A DNA stretch of 64,000 nt. It comes from Escherichia coli (GTDB lineage: Bacteria > Pseudomonadota > Gammaproteobacteria > Enterobacterales > Enterobacteriaceae). The notes below the pieces were generated by a model. That model did no database searches. It saw only the letters and a program-made list of their open reading frames with translations, and was not told the origin of the DNA. How positions within the stretch are numbered: the stretch's first letter is position 1; the number at the start of each line of letters is the position of its first letter. Shown piece by piece: positions 1 to 8,689 of the stretch. The position numbers and the translations under genes are program-made. Location: assembly GCA_021307345.1 (NCBI GenBank), contig CP089930.1:4030001-4094000 (forward strand). The letters run 5' to 3'.

Positions 1-1
1 G

Positions 2-2554
2 TTCCCGTTTGTCGAAGCACCGGATAAACGCAATATCCAGGATGGCGTGCGTCTGCTCGAAGAGCTGGGCGCGATCACCACTGATGAACAGGCCAGCGCC
101 TATAAACTGACGCCGCTCGGTCGCCAGCTCTCTCAGCTGCCTGTCGATCCTCGTTTGGCGCGGATGGTACTGGAAGCGCAGAAACATGGCTGTGTAAGGG
201 AAGCGATGATTATCACTTCCGCGCTCTCCATTCAGGATCCGCGTGAGCGACCAATGGACAAACAGCAGGCATCGGATGAGAAACATCGTCGTTTCCACGA
301 TAAAGAGTCCGACTTCCTCGCGTTTGTAAATCTGTGGAATTATCTTGGCGAGCAGCAAAAGGCGCTTTCTTCTAACGCCTTCCGTCGCCTGTGCCGTACC
401 GATTACCTTAACTATCTGCGTGTGCGCGAATGGCAGGATATCTACACCCAGTTGCGTCAGGTGGTGAAAGAACTTGGCATTCCGGTCAACAGCGAACCGG
501 CGGAGTATCGCGAAATTCACATCGCCTTACTGACCGGTTTGCTATCCCATATCGGCATGAAAGATGCCGATAAACAGGAATATACCGGTGCACGTAACGC
601 GCGTTTCTCCATCTTCCCCGGTTCTGGTTTATTCAAAAAGCCGCCGAAATGGGTAATGGTGGCGGAATTGGTAGAAACCAGCCGCCTGTGGGGGCGCATT
701 GCTGCGCGTATCGATCCAGAATGGGTGGAACCCGTTGCGCAGCATTTGATTAAACGCACCTACAGCGAACCGCACTGGGAACGGGCGCAGGGCGCGGTGA
801 TGGCAACGGAAAAAGTCACTGTGTATGGATTGCCGATTGTTGCCGCGCGCAAGGTCAACTACAGCCAGATTGATCCGGCGTTATGTCGTGAACTCTTTAT
901 TCGCCACGCGCTGGTGGAAGGTGACTGGCAGACGCGTCACGCATTCTTCCGTGAAAACCTGAAACTGCGGGCCGAAGTGGAAGAACTGGAACACAAATCA
1001 CGTCGCCGCGATATTCTGGTTGATGACGAAACGTTGTTTGAGTTTTATGACCAGCGCATCAGCCACGATGTAATCTCCGCTCGTCACTTCGACAGCTGGT
1101 GGAAAAAAGTCAGCCGCGAAACGCCTGATTTGCTGAACTTTGAAAAGAGCATGTTGATCAAAGAAGGGGCGGAAAAAATCAGCAAGCTGGATTACCCGAA
1201 CTTCTGGCATCAGGGCAATCTCAAGCTGCGTTTGAGCTATCAGTTTGAGCCCGGCGCGGATGCTGACGGTGTGACGGTACATATCCCGCTGCCGTTACTT
1301 AACCAGGTTGAGGAGAGTGGGTTTGAGTGGCAGATCCCCGGCCTGCGCCGCGAACTGATCATCGCGCTGATTAAATCGTTGCCGAAACCGGTACGGCGTA
1401 ATTTTGTACCCGCGCCAAACTACGCCGAAGCGTTCTTAGGCCGCGTCACGCCACTGGAGCTGCCGTTGCTCGACAGCCTTGAGCGCGAGCTGCGGCGGAT
1501 GACCGGCGTTACCGTTGACCGCGAGGACTGGCACTGGGATCAGGTGCCCGATCACCTGAAAATCACCTTCCGCGTGGTGGATGACAAAAACAAGAAGCTA
1601 AAAGAAGGGCGCTCGCTACAAGATCTGAAAGACGCGCTGAAAGGCAAAGTGCAGGAAACGCTGTCTGCGGTGGCGGATGACGGTATCGAGCAGAGCGGCT
1701 TACATATCTGGAGCTTTGGGCAACTGCCGGAAAGCTACGAGCAGAAGCGCGGCAACTACAAAGTGAAGGCGTGGCCGGCGCTGGTGGATGAGCGCGACAG
1801 TGTGGCGATCAAACTGTTTGATAATCCGCTGGAACAGAAGCAAGCGATGTGGAACGGTCTTCGCCGTTTGCTACTGCTGAATATTCCATCGCCGATCAAG
1901 TACTTGCATGAAAAGTTACCAAACAAAGCCAAGTTAGGGCTGTACTTTAACCCGTATGGCAAAGTGCTGGATCTGATCGACGACTGTATCTCCTGCGGTG
2001 TGGATAAATTGATCGATGCCAACGGTGGCCCTGTCTGGACGGAAGAAGGCTTTGCTGCGCTGCATGAAAAAGTGCGTGCCGAACTGAACGATACGGTGGT
2101 GGATATTGCGAAGCAGGTCGAGCAAATCCTCACAGCGGTGTTCAATATCAATAAACGCCTGAAAGGGCGCGTTGATATGACGATGGCGCTGGGACTTTCA
2201 GATATCAAAGCGCAGATGGGCGGGCTGGTATATCGCGGTTTTGTCACCGGTAACGGTTTCAAACGTCTGGGTGACACGCTGCGTTATTTGCAGGCGATTG
2301 AAAAACGACTGGAAAAACTGGCGGTTGACCCGCATCGTGACCGTGCTCAGATGCTGAAAGTCGAAAACGTCCAGCAGGCGTGGCAGCAGTGGATCAACAA
2401 ACTGCCGCCAGCACGTCGTGAGGATGAAGACGTGAAAGAAATTCGCTGGATGATAGAGGAGTTGCGCGTCAGTTACTTCGCTCAACAACTTGGTACGCCT
2501 TATCCTATTTCTGACAAGCGTATTTTGCAGGCGATGGAGCAGATTAGCGGATAA
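2..2554 (+). CDS. hrpA: ATP-dependent RNA helicase HrpA, C-terminal part (5'-truncated by window edge)
   Basis: The reading frame is already open at base 2 (F-P-F-V-E-A-P) and runs 850 residues to TAA. This is the C-terminal two thirds of the ~1300-residue DEAH-box helicase HrpA. The nucleotide-binding motifs lie before the window. What is present is the end of the helicase core, the helicase-associated HA2-type region (about the first 200 residues), the OB-fold part and the long C-terminal DUF3418-type domain, ending in AMEQISG. HrpA is a cytoplasmic helicase involved in mRNA processing and rescue of stalled ribosomes. Met at 47 is an internal methionine, not the start. A strong terminator follows the stop codon. 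Identification is by close recall of the K-12 protein. Confidence 0.97.
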   Translation, partial: FPFVEAPDKRNIQDGVRLLEELGAITTDEQASAYKLTPLGRQLSQLPVDPRLARMVLEAQKHGCVREAMIITSALSIQDPRERPMDKQQASDEKHRRFHDKESDFLAFVNLWNYLGEQQKALSSNAFRRLCRTDYLNYLRVREWQDIYTQLRQVVKELGIPVNSEPAEYREIHIALLTGLLSHIGMKDADKQEYTGARNARFSIFPGSGLFKKPPKWVMVAELVETSRLWGRIAARIDPEWVEPVAQHLIKRTYSEPHWERAQGAVMATEKVTVYGLPIVAARKVNYSQIDPALCRELFIRHALVEGDWQTRHAFFRENLKLRAEVEELEHKSRRRDILVDDETLFEFYDQRISHDVISARHFDSWWKKVSRETPDLLNFEKSMLIKEGAEKISKLDYPNFWHQGNLKLRLSYQFEPGADADGVTVHIPLPLLNQVEESGFEWQIPGLRRELIIALIKSLPKPVRRNFVPAPNYAEAFLGRVTPLELPLLDSLERELRRMTGVTVDREDWHWDQVPDHLKITFRVVDDKNKKLKEGRSLQDLKDALKGKVQETLSAVADDGIEQSGLHIWSFGQLPESYEQKRGNYKVKAWPALVDERDSVAIKLFDNPLEQKQAMWNGLRRLLLLNIPSPIKYLHEKLPNKAKLGLYFNPYGKVLDLIDDCISCGVDKLIDANGGPVWTEEGFAALHEKVRAELNDTVVDIAKQVEQILTAVFNINKRLKGRVDMTMALGLSDIKAQMGGLVYRGFVTGNGFKRLGDTLRYLQAIEKRLEKLAVDPHRDRAQMLKVENVQQAWQQWINKLPPARREDEDVKEIRWMIEELRVSYFAQQLGTPYPISDKRILQAMEQISG

Positions 2555-2578
2555 CGCTGCAATCTGGTTGATAAATCT

Positions 2579-2609
2579 AAAACCCGGTAAGCATTTAGCG
2601 CCGGGTTTT
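2579..2609 (+). terminator. Intrinsic terminator after hrpA
   Basis: Perfect 9-bp stem AAAACCCGG / CCGGGTTTT with a 13-nt loop, 25 bp after the hrpA stop. The T-run at the end of the stem fits a rho-independent terminator, and the A-run on the other arm would let it act on the opposite strand as well. Confidence 0.8.
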
Positions 2610-2825
2610 AGATTAATTCTAAAAACGGTAAGGGCAAAATTCAGGAGTTCAGAAAAATACAATTCTCTGCTGTAAGATGAATAATGTTTATCTACAGCTT
2701 TTCTGTAAAACATATGCCATGTTTGCGCAGAGGCGGTTAACGAAATACGACTTCCTCCTTTCAGAGTGCTCCGCTTCTCATTATTATCTCACGCAGTATT
2801 CTTAAGGGAACGAGAAGGAGGAACC

Positions 2826-3626
2826 ATGAATATTACCCCGTTTCCGACGCTTTCGGCGGCAACCATCGATGCCATAAACGTTATCGGTCGATGGCTGGCG
2901 CAGGATGATTTCTCCGGTGCTGCTCCGTATCAGGCTGATTGCGTGATCCTTGCAGGTAATGCGGTTATCCCTACTATCGACGCCGCTTGCAAGATTGCCC
3001 GAGATCAGCAAATTCCTTTACTGATCAGCGGTGGTATCGGTCACTCGACAACGTTTTTATACAGTGCCATCGCCCGGCATCCGCATTACAACACCATTCG
3101 CACAACAGGCAGGTCAGAAGCTACCATCCTGGCGGATATTGCCCATCAGTTCTGGCATATTCCGCATGAAAAAATCTGGATTGAAGACCAGTCAACAAAC
3201 TGCGGTGAAAACGCACGCTTTAGCATCGCGCTATTGAATCAGGCCGTAGAACGAGTTCATACGGCTATCGTTGTTCAAGACCCCACCATGCAGCGGCGCA
3301 CGATGGCGACGTTCCGCCGTATGACCGGGGACAATCCCGATGCACCACGCTGGTTAAGTTATCCGGGATTCGTTCCTCAGTTAGGAAATAACGCAGACAG
3401 TGTAATCTTTGTTAATCCGTTGCAAGGATTATGGCCAGTTGAGCGTTATTTATCGCTTCTTACTGGCGAGCTACCTCGTTTGCGTGATGATAGCGATGGC
3501 TATGGGCCACGCGGGCGCGATTTTATCGTTCACGTTGACTTTCCCGCTGAAGTCACCCAGGCCTGGCAGACGCTGAAACACGACGCTGTGCTTATTGAAG
3601 CGATGGAAAGTCGTTCACTACGTTAA
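2826..3626 (+). CDS. ydcF: DUF218 family protein YdcF
   Basis: 266 residues, the K-12 YdcF length. The ATG at 2826 follows AAGGAGG at ideal spacing, so this start is preferred over an upstream in-frame ATG at 2766. DUF218 fold: a Rossmann-like start with D-C-V-I-L-A-G-N (about 38-45), an L-L-I-S-G-G segment (about 65-70) and a conserved E-x-x-S-T-N-C-x-E-N-A patch (about 123-133). YdcF of K-12 is a cytoplasmic protein reported to bind S-adenosylmethionine; no reaction is established. It stands alone between hrpA and the strain-specific insert and has its own terminator. Confidence 0.95.
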   Translation: MNITPFPTLSAATIDAINVIGRWLAQDDFSGAAPYQADCVILAGNAVIPTIDAACKIARDQQIPLLISGGIGHSTTFLYSAIARHPHYNTIRTTGRSEATILADIAHQFWHIPHEKIWIEDQSTNCGENARFSIALLNQAVERVHTAIVVQDPTMQRRTMATFRRMTGDNPDAPRWLSYPGFVPQLGNNADSVIFVNPLQGLWPVERYLSLLTGELPRLRDDSDGYGPRGRDFIVHVDFPAEVTQAWQTLKHDAVLIEAMESRSLR

Positions 3627-3630
3627 AAAT

Positions 3631-3664
3631 TGCCCGTTTGTGAAATACCGTTGGCAAACGGGCA
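3631..3664 (+). terminator. Intrinsic terminator after ydcF
   Basis: Perfect 10-bp stem TGCCCGTTTG / CAAACGGGCA with a 14-nt loop, directly after the ydcF stop and followed by a T-rich stretch. This is also the last point that looks like the standard E. coli backbone before the insert. Confidence 0.75.
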
Positions 3665-4153
3665 TGATTCTTTACTTTTACTTCTGCCTTTTATTCCTTT
3701 CACACTTGTTTTTATGAAGCCCTTCACAGAATCGTTTTTCCACGATGCCGTCATCTACGATGATTGATGTTTACACAGGAACAGACTTTTTTGACCGGGA
3801 CGAGTCGCGTTTGCTTACTGACGAGCTTTCCCTGCTAGCTGGAATGACCAATACAGGGCCATTATCCTGAATACACCTTCAGTTGTTGTGAATGCTATTG
3901 CTCAGCAGATCGGATGCACTCCGGTATCTCTTCCGCTTCAGGGACGGCAGGCTCCGCACCTTGTATCCTCCCGTTAAATCCGGGCGACAGAGCATATCAG
4001 TGGCTCCGTTGCTGTCAGTGAACAACCAGGAATTCATACATTTGAATATGGCAACTGCATCTTGTGCAGAAGATAGAGCGTTGATTTTATTTAAGAACTG
4101 AAGGGGGGAGTATGATGTGCCTGATTTAACCTTTCAGACAAAATGGATTTTTT
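3665..4153. other. Gene-free junction between ydcF and the effector insert
   Basis: About 490 bp with no convincing gene. In K-12 the aldA gene would begin shortly after ydcF; here no aldA promoter or 5' end can be recognised. One plus-strand frame (about 3822-3977, between stop codons) contains T-P-S-V-V-V-N-A-I-A-Q-Q-I-G, which resembles the tail of molybdenum-hydroxylase large subunits. It is short and lacks a start, so it may be a decayed fragment or chance. A 69-codon frame at 3892-4101 has no ribosome binding site or recognisable domain. The promoter for the effector gene probably lies in the last ~100 bp. Confidence 0.5.
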
Positions 4154-5842
4154 ATGGCAGCAGGCGAGAATACTGAGCCGGGTAATACCGGCTATCACCG
4201 GTATGAAACTACCGGGGAGAACACGCACTACACCGATGTTTTATGCAGTGGAAAAGTCATCCGGTGCCGGCGGGTGCCGGTCAGAGGGATCACGCTGACG
4301 GTGGGGGTGTTCTTTGATGGTACCGGGAATAACCGGGCAAACGCAGACGATCTGCGGCTGGCGTATGCCCACTGCGCCGGTTTGGTCGGTGAAGAACGAG
4401 CCAGGGCGTGCGCGAAGTATGAAGAACACGCCAGAGAGGGGGCAGGCAACGCCAGCTGGCAGGGCGGCATCACCAATATTTCCCGGCTCAATGACCTTTA
4501 CAAATCTGATACTGCCCTTGGTGAAGATGAGATGGAGGCGCAGGTGAAAGCCTACGTCAGCGGCATCGGGACGGCAGATGGGAAAAGCGACTCGTTGCTG
4601 GGGATGGGGCTGGGCAGCAGCCTTATCCGGCGGTTTGAGGGAGTGGTGACCAAGACCGATGAAGCTCTTGAGAAAATTGCTTCCGCACTGAATATATTTA
4701 TCAGTCGTAACCGCGATAAAGCGGCGATCGCGAAGGTGCAGTTTGATGTGTTCGGGTTCAGTCGCGGCGCGGCAGCGGCACGGCACTTTGCCAACCGGGT
4801 GATGAACCAGGATACGGCGATAGTGGCTGCAATAGAGAACGGGCTGGATATGTCCAGATACCATGGAAAACCTGCGGGAGAGGTGCGCTTTCTGGGGCTT
4901 TTTGACACAGTGGCAGCCATCGGGAGCCTGCTGAATTTCTACGATATTAACGGACGCAGTAATCCTGGTGTCAACCTTGAGCTGCGTCCTTCCGTGGCGC
5001 AGAAGGTGTTTCAGATAAGCGCAATGCACGAGTGCCGTTATAACTTCAGTCTGAACAGCATCGCGGGGATGTGGCCGGAGCTGGCACTGCCGGGGGCGCA
5101 TTCGGACATTGGCGGGGGCTACAACGCGGGTGAGGATGAGATTTCCCTGCTGACGATGCCGGACTTTGATGTGATACCGGAGAGCGCGGACGAGACGCAG
5201 ACTGCGGTGTACCGTCAGGCGGAGAAGATGCGTCAGGCGCTGTTTTCACTGCCGGCGCTGAAGTACCTGATGCCACACGGTAAGGTGGAGACAAAAATGA
5301 TTTCGTGGCCGCTGGTTAACCTTGACAAGGCTCGGGCTTTTATTTTTGAGAAGAAAGCCGGCGCGGCGGTGTTTATGACACGCAGGGCGGTGCCGAACGA
5401 CTGGGAAAAGGTGTGTATGCGGGTGATGCTCGATGCGGCACAGGACGCCGGGGTTATGTTTGGAGATATTGACCCGCAAAACCCTGACACAGCTCTTCCT
5501 GCTGAGCTGGTTCCCCTGTGTGACAAAGCAACAGCCCAGGGGCGTGCGATCCGGCGTGGCGCAGAGCCGGAGGGCTTCACGGCGGAGGAGATGCGAACCA
5601 TCGGGCGTTATCTGCACTGTTCGGCGAACTGGAACATCGACTCGGACCTGAGCCTGTGGGTGAGTCCGTCCTCGGGAGAGGTTTTTCTGCGAAACCACTA
5701 TGCGCCGACTGACGACCGCTCGTTCGTGTGGCCGATGGCTCCGGGCAAAGGGTGGGTGCGGACGGTGTGGAGGATGGATGACCAGCAGCAGTGGGAAGAC
5801 CGGGAGCGGGCGAACGTGGACGTGCTGGACGGACTGTTCTGA
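4154..5842 (+). CDS. DUF2235 (Tle1-like) phospholipase-type effector
   Basis: 562 residues. The DUF2235 alpha/beta-hydrolase pattern is clear: V-F-F-D-G-T-G-N-N at 52-60, the nucleophile elbow G-F-S-R-G-A-A at 201-207 (Ser203), L-G-L-F-D-T-V-A at 247-254 (Asp251) and P-G-A-H-S-D-I-G-G-G-Y at 313-323 (His316), giving a likely Ser-Asp-His triad. DUF2235 proteins of this layout include the Tle1 phospholipases, which type VI secretion systems deliver into rival cells to attack membrane lipids. No signal peptide is visible, as expected for a T6SS cargo. The gene is followed after 10 bp by a lipoprotein gene, the usual effector-immunity order. No vgrG, PAAR or T6SS structural gene is in the window, so the delivery route is unknown. 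The ribosome site is weak. The locus is strain-specific compared with K-12 and looks GC-rich beside its flanks. The family call is firm; the T6SS role is inferred. Confidence 0.85.
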   Translation: MAAGENTEPGNTGYHRYETTGENTHYTDVLCSGKVIRCRRVPVRGITLTVGVFFDGTGNNRANADDLRLAYAHCAGLVGEERARACAKYEEHAREGAGNASWQGGITNISRLNDLYKSDTALGEDEMEAQVKAYVSGIGTADGKSDSLLGMGLGSSLIRRFEGVVTKTDEALEKIASALNIFISRNRDKAAIAKVQFDVFGFSRGAAAARHFANRVMNQDTAIVAAIENGLDMSRYHGKPAGEVRFLGLFDTVAAIGSLLNFYDINGRSNPGVNLELRPSVAQKVFQISAMHECRYNFSLNSIAGMWPELALPGAHSDIGGGYNAGEDEISLLTMPDFDVIPESADETQTAVYRQAEKMRQALFSLPALKYLMPHGKVETKMISWPLVNLDKARAFIFEKKAGAAVFMTRRAVPNDWEKVCMRVMLDAAQDAGVMFGDIDPQNPDTALPAELVPLCDKATAQGRAIRRGAEPEGFTAEEMRTIGRYLHCSANWNIDSDLSLWVSPSSGEVFLRNHYAPTDDRSFVWPMAPGKGWVRTVWRMDDQQQWEDRERANVDVLDGLF

Positions 5843-5852
5843 GGAGGAAGGG

Positions 5853-6554
5853 ATGAGACGATTACCGCTGATGGTGGCCGTGCTGGGGGGCATTCTGCTT
5901 TCAGGCTGCCATGACCGCCGGGCAGGCGTGAAGACGCTGCTGGGAGACGGCGTGGAGCAGTGGGGAAAGAAGCTGCCTTACGATAACTGGAATTTTAGTT
6001 TTATATACCCGAAAAATCTGCCTGCACGGGTGACGATGGTGTACCTGGAGGACGGGGATATTCGGGAAAGTATCTTCCGTCGGTTAGATCCTATAGACAT
6101 CAGTGATCTGAGTGTCGGGCGCTGGCATGATTTGATAGGAGGGTATGGCGGGTATTTTAACCGGGGAAAAGCACTGCCGGTACGAATGACGGTGTGCTGG
6201 GACTCGGTTATCGACAAGAAAGCGTATGAAACGGAGATCTGGTTCAGCCGGGAGACGTGGCAGCAGATGGCTACGGCATATCCTGATCCGTATCATCCAG
6301 GTAAACCTTACTACCGGAAGCGAATGGCTGTTGGTCTGGCTCCAGGCGGTACTGTACGGGTCTGGCTTGAGGATAACGGGAACCCATCCGTACTCCAGCA
6401 ACCAGCCAGACAGTTTACCCTGACGGGGGATGATATGCTGATATGCAAAAACGTTCCCAACCAGATTGATTTCAGTTACATCAAGGCTAACGGTTACGCC
6501 CCCTTTATCCGCGATTTTATCAAGGGAAAGCACTATCCATATGGCAACTGGTAG
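5853..6554 (+). CDS. DUF2931-type lipoprotein, probable immunity partner of the effector
   Basis: 233 residues. The ATG at 5853 has GAGGAGGAAGG just upstream, overlapping the spacer after the effector stop. The N terminus is a lipoprotein signal: M-R-R, a hydrophobic run, then L-L-S-G-C with the lipidated Cys at residue 19. It should be anchored in the envelope facing the periplasm, where a phospholipase effector would act. The body has no catalytic motif I can see. It contains W-x-F pairs and R-V-T-M-V-Y near the start of the mature part, like DUF2931 lipoproteins that sit beside DUF2235 effectors. Spacing and order suggest co-transcription. The immunity role is inferred from context and not shown by the sequence. 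Confidence 0.75.
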   Translation: MRRLPLMVAVLGGILLSGCHDRRAGVKTLLGDGVEQWGKKLPYDNWNFSFIYPKNLPARVTMVYLEDGDIRESIFRRLDPIDISDLSVGRWHDLIGGYGGYFNRGKALPVRMTVCWDSVIDKKAYETEIWFSRETWQQMATAYPDPYHPGKPYYRKRMAVGLAPGGTVRVWLEDNGNPSVLQQPARQFTLTGDDMLICKNVPNQIDFSYIKANGYAPFIRDFIKGKHYPYGNW

Positions 6555-6575
6555 GGCATAATGATTAGAAAACTT

Positions 6576-6600
6576 AAAAGGATCTTCTTGAGATCCTTTT
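6576..6600 (+). terminator. Terminator-like perfect hairpin after the effector/immunity pair
   Basis: Perfect 10-bp stem AAAAGGATCT / AGATCCTTTT with the 5-nt loop TCTTG, 21 bp after the lipoprotein stop. It ends in TTTT and fits an intrinsic terminator. From memory, the same hairpin occurs next to the origin of pMB1/ColE1-type plasmids; see findings. Confidence 0.75.
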
Positions 6601-6638
6601 GAGCATTAATCTGATTGTTTTAACGGGTTAAACTTCAA

Positions 6639-6918
6639 TACCGCGAACGCGCCAGAGAAATCAGTACGCTGATTGTCGAGTAAGGGGGCAAGAGCCAGCA
6701 ATTGGCTGAAATCGAAGTGGGCGTGGCGTTATGAGGGAAAAATTATTCAAAGCGATCATATTATTCTGTTTAAACGTGCTCTTGGCGTGACCACCGGTAT
6801 TCTGCCGTGGAACTTCCCGTTCTTCCTTATTGCCCACAAAATGTCGCCTGCTCTAGTGACCGGTAAACATGGCTTGCATGAGTACCTTCAAACCCAGGTA
6901 GTCTATTTACAGTCATAA
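6639..6918 (+). pseudogene. aldA: aldA remnant (lactaldehyde/glycolaldehyde dehydrogenase), multiply disrupted
   Basis: About 280 bp remain of the 479-codon aldA. The fragment begins within R-E-R-A-R-E-I-S-T-L-I-V-E, reaches an in-frame TAA at 6681-6683 where aldA has a Glu codon, then loses about a dozen codons with a frameshift. It resumes as W-R-Y-E-G-K-I-I-Q-S-D and L-G-V-T-T-G-I-L-P-W-N-F-P-F-F. After A-L-V-T-G it jumps directly to the C terminus K-H-G-L-H-E-Y-L-Q-T-Q-V-V-Y-L-Q-S. Roughly 285 central residues, including the catalytic Cys and Glu, are gone, as are the first ~80 codons and the promoter. Intact AldA oxidises L-lactaldehyde from fucose and rhamnose, and glycolaldehyde. This copy cannot make enzyme. 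It lies at the edge of the effector insert, convergent with gapC. Confidence 0.93.
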
Positions 6919-6926
6919 TGTGTAAA

Positions 6927-6954
6927 ACAGGCGGAGGCATTTTTCTCCGCCTGT
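6927..6954. terminator. Bidirectional terminator between aldA remnant and gapC
   Basis: Perfect 10-bp stem ACAGGCGGAG / CTCCGCCTGT with an 8-nt T-rich loop, placed between the convergent aldA remnant and gapC, 5 bp beyond the gapC stop. It probably serves the gapC transcript now that aldA is dead. Confidence 0.7.
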
Positions 6955-6959
6955 ATCTG

Positions 6960-7961
6960 TCAGAGTTTGGCGAATTTTTCGAGAGTGCGAATAAGCTGGG
7001 TAACAAACCCATATTCGTTATCGTACCAGGCGACTGTTTTCACCAGTTGTAAATCGCCCACGGCGGTAATCTCCGTTTGCGTGGCATCAAACACCGAACC
7101 GAAATGGCTACCAATGATATCGGAAGAGACTATTTCTTCATCGGTATAACCAAATGACTCGTTATTGTTTGTCGCTTTTTTAAGCGCGTTGTTCACCTCT
7201 TCGGCAGTGACTTTTTTCCCGAGAATAGACACCAGTTCGGTGACCGAACCTGTTTTCACGGGTACACGCTGCGCATGGCCTTTCAGTTTGCCGCTCAGTT
7301 CCGGGATCACCAGGCCAATGGCTTTTGCCGCGCCAGTGGTGTGGGGAATGATATTTTCTGCCGCCGCACGTGAAGCGCGGAGATCTTTACCACGCGGACC
7401 ATCCACCAGTGACTGGGTGCCGGTATAGGCATGAATAGTCGTCATCGTGCCGACTTCTATTCCGAAACTGTCGTGCAAGGCTTTGGCCATCGGCGCAAGA
7501 CAGTTGGTGGTGCATGACGCCACGGAAACAATGGTGTCGTTGCCATCCAGAGTGTCGTCATTGACGTTATAAACGATAGTTTTCATCTCACCGGCAGGGG
7601 CGGAAATCAGTACCTTCCTGGCGCCAGCATCCAGATGCGCCTGTGATTTTTCTGCAGAGGTATAAAAGCCTGTACATTCGACAATGATTTCTGCACCTTT
7701 TGCTTTCCACGGAATATTTTTTGCCTCTTTTTCGGCGTAAACCGCAATGCTTTTCCCATCGACGATAAGTGAGTCTTCTGTGAAATCAACGCTCCAGGGG
7801 AACGGGCCGTAGTTTGAATCGTGTTTCAGCAGATAGGCGAGAATTTTCGGTGATGTGAGATCATTAATAGCGACAACATCTATGTTGCTTTTGACCTCAA
7901 GTAATCGACGCAACACCAGTCGACCGATACGACCAAAACCGTTAATGCCAACTTTACTCAT
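6960..7961 (-). CDS. gapC: Glyceraldehyde-3-phosphate dehydrogenase GapC, intact
   Basis: 333 residues, full length for GAPDH. The start [14 protein letters not shown] is preceded by AGGAGAAAACC on the minus strand; an upstream in-frame ATG at 8036 would add 25 unrelated residues and is rejected. The NAD-binding G-F-G-R-I-G-R lies at 8-14, the catalytic cysteine in S-C-T-T-N-C at Cys150, and the partner histidine at His177 in I-H-A-Y-T. The enzyme converts glyceraldehyde-3-phosphate, NAD+ and phosphate to 1,3-bisphosphoglycerate in the cytoplasm. In K-12 gapC is a disrupted pseudogene and GapA does the glycolytic work; here the frame is uninterrupted. Whether it is expressed or adds to glycolysis cannot be told from sequence. 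Confidence 0.96.
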   Translation of the reverse strand: MSKVGINGFGRIGRLVLRRLLEVKSNIDVVAINDLTSPKILAYLLKHDSNYGPFPWSVDFTEDSLIVDGKSIAVYAEKEAKNIPWKAKGAEIIVECTGFYTSAEKSQAHLDAGARKVLISAPAGEMKTIVYNVNDDTLDGNDTIVSVASCTTNCLAPMAKALHDSFGIEVGTMTTIHAYTGTQSLVDGPRGKDLRASRAAAENIIPHTTGAAKAIGLVIPELSGKLKGHAQRVPVKTGSVTELVSILGKKVTAEEVNNALKKATNNNESFGYTDEEIVSSDIIGSHFGSVFDATQTEITAVGDLQLVKTVAWYDNEYGFVTQLIRTLEKFAKL

Positions 7962-8149
7962 GGTTTTCTCCTGTAAGGAACTCTTGGGTGAAAATTGATC
8001 CTTTCCAGGCTTAGACCAGGATGGCGGGATGAGCAATCTACATTCGTGCAGCGAAACGTAACGTACTGAAAAAGGGCGAACAATATTTAATGAAATTTTA
8101 AGAAAAGCTGGTTATGTTAACGGAAAATTGTTTTAAAGCAGGAAATGTT

Positions 8150-8680
8150 ATGGAAAAGAAATATTCAAGGTTACAAATTGGCATTCACTGGCTGGTCTTT
8201 TTGCTGGTTATTGCAGCGTATTGCGCAATGGAGTTTCGTGGCTTTTTCCCGCGAGCCGATCGGCCGCTCATCAACATGATCCATGTTTCCTGCGGCATTT
8301 CGATTCTCGTACTAATGGTGCTTCGTCTTGTGCTAAGACTGAAATACCCAACCCCGCCAATTGTGCCTAAACCGAAACCGATGATGACGGGGCTTGCGCA
8401 TCTTGGGCATCTGGTCATTTACCTGCTGTTTATCGCGTTGCCACTGATTGGTATCGTGATGATGTATAACCGTGGCAATCCCTGGTTTGCGTTCGGTGTA
8501 ACGATGCCTTACACATCAGAGCCAAATTTCGATCTGGTGGATATTTTAAAGTCGTGGCATGAAACGCTGGCAAATTTGGGATATTTCGTTATCGGGCTAC
8601 ATGCTGCTGCTGCATTGGCACACCACTATTTCTGGAAGGACAACACGCTTCTGCGCATGATGCCGCGTAAGCGTTCCTGA
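8150..8680 (+). CDS. cybB: Cytochrome b561 CybB (superoxide:ubiquinone oxidoreductase)
   Basis: 176 residues, the length of K-12 CybB. The chosen start gives MEKKYSRLQIGIHW; the in-frame ATG at 8114 adds 12 residues not in the family. Four hydrophobic segments are evident (about 12-30, 45-63, 87-108, 140-162). Histidines suited to ligating two b hemes sit in I-H-W near residue 13, M-I-H-V-S near 45, and W-H-E-T and L-H-A-A in the last third. CybB is an inner-membrane dihaem cytochrome that oxidises superoxide and reduces ubiquinone. The rydC small RNA gene begins on the opposite strand just beyond its stop. Confidence 0.95.
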   Translation: MEKKYSRLQIGIHWLVFLLVIAAYCAMEFRGFFPRADRPLINMIHVSCGISILVLMVLRLVLRLKYPTPPIVPKPKPMMTGLAHLGHLVIYLLFIALPLIGIVMMYNRGNPWFAFGVTMPYTSEPNFDLVDILKSWHETLANLGYFVIGLHAAAALAHHYFWKDNTLLRMMPRKRS

Positions 8681-8689
8681 CGACAATAA

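Noticed and set aside
3892-4101. A 69-codon plus-strand frame before the effector
   Set aside because: No ribosome site, no recognisable domain, atypical composition; treated as non-coding junction.
4241-5101. A 286-codon minus-strand frame opposite the DUF2235 gene
   Set aside because: GC-rich shadow of the real gene; the plus-strand product carries the full catalytic motif set.
7962-8036. Longer GapC starting at 8036
   Set aside because: The extra 25 residues are not part of GAPDH, and a good ribosome site sits just before MSKVGING at 7961.
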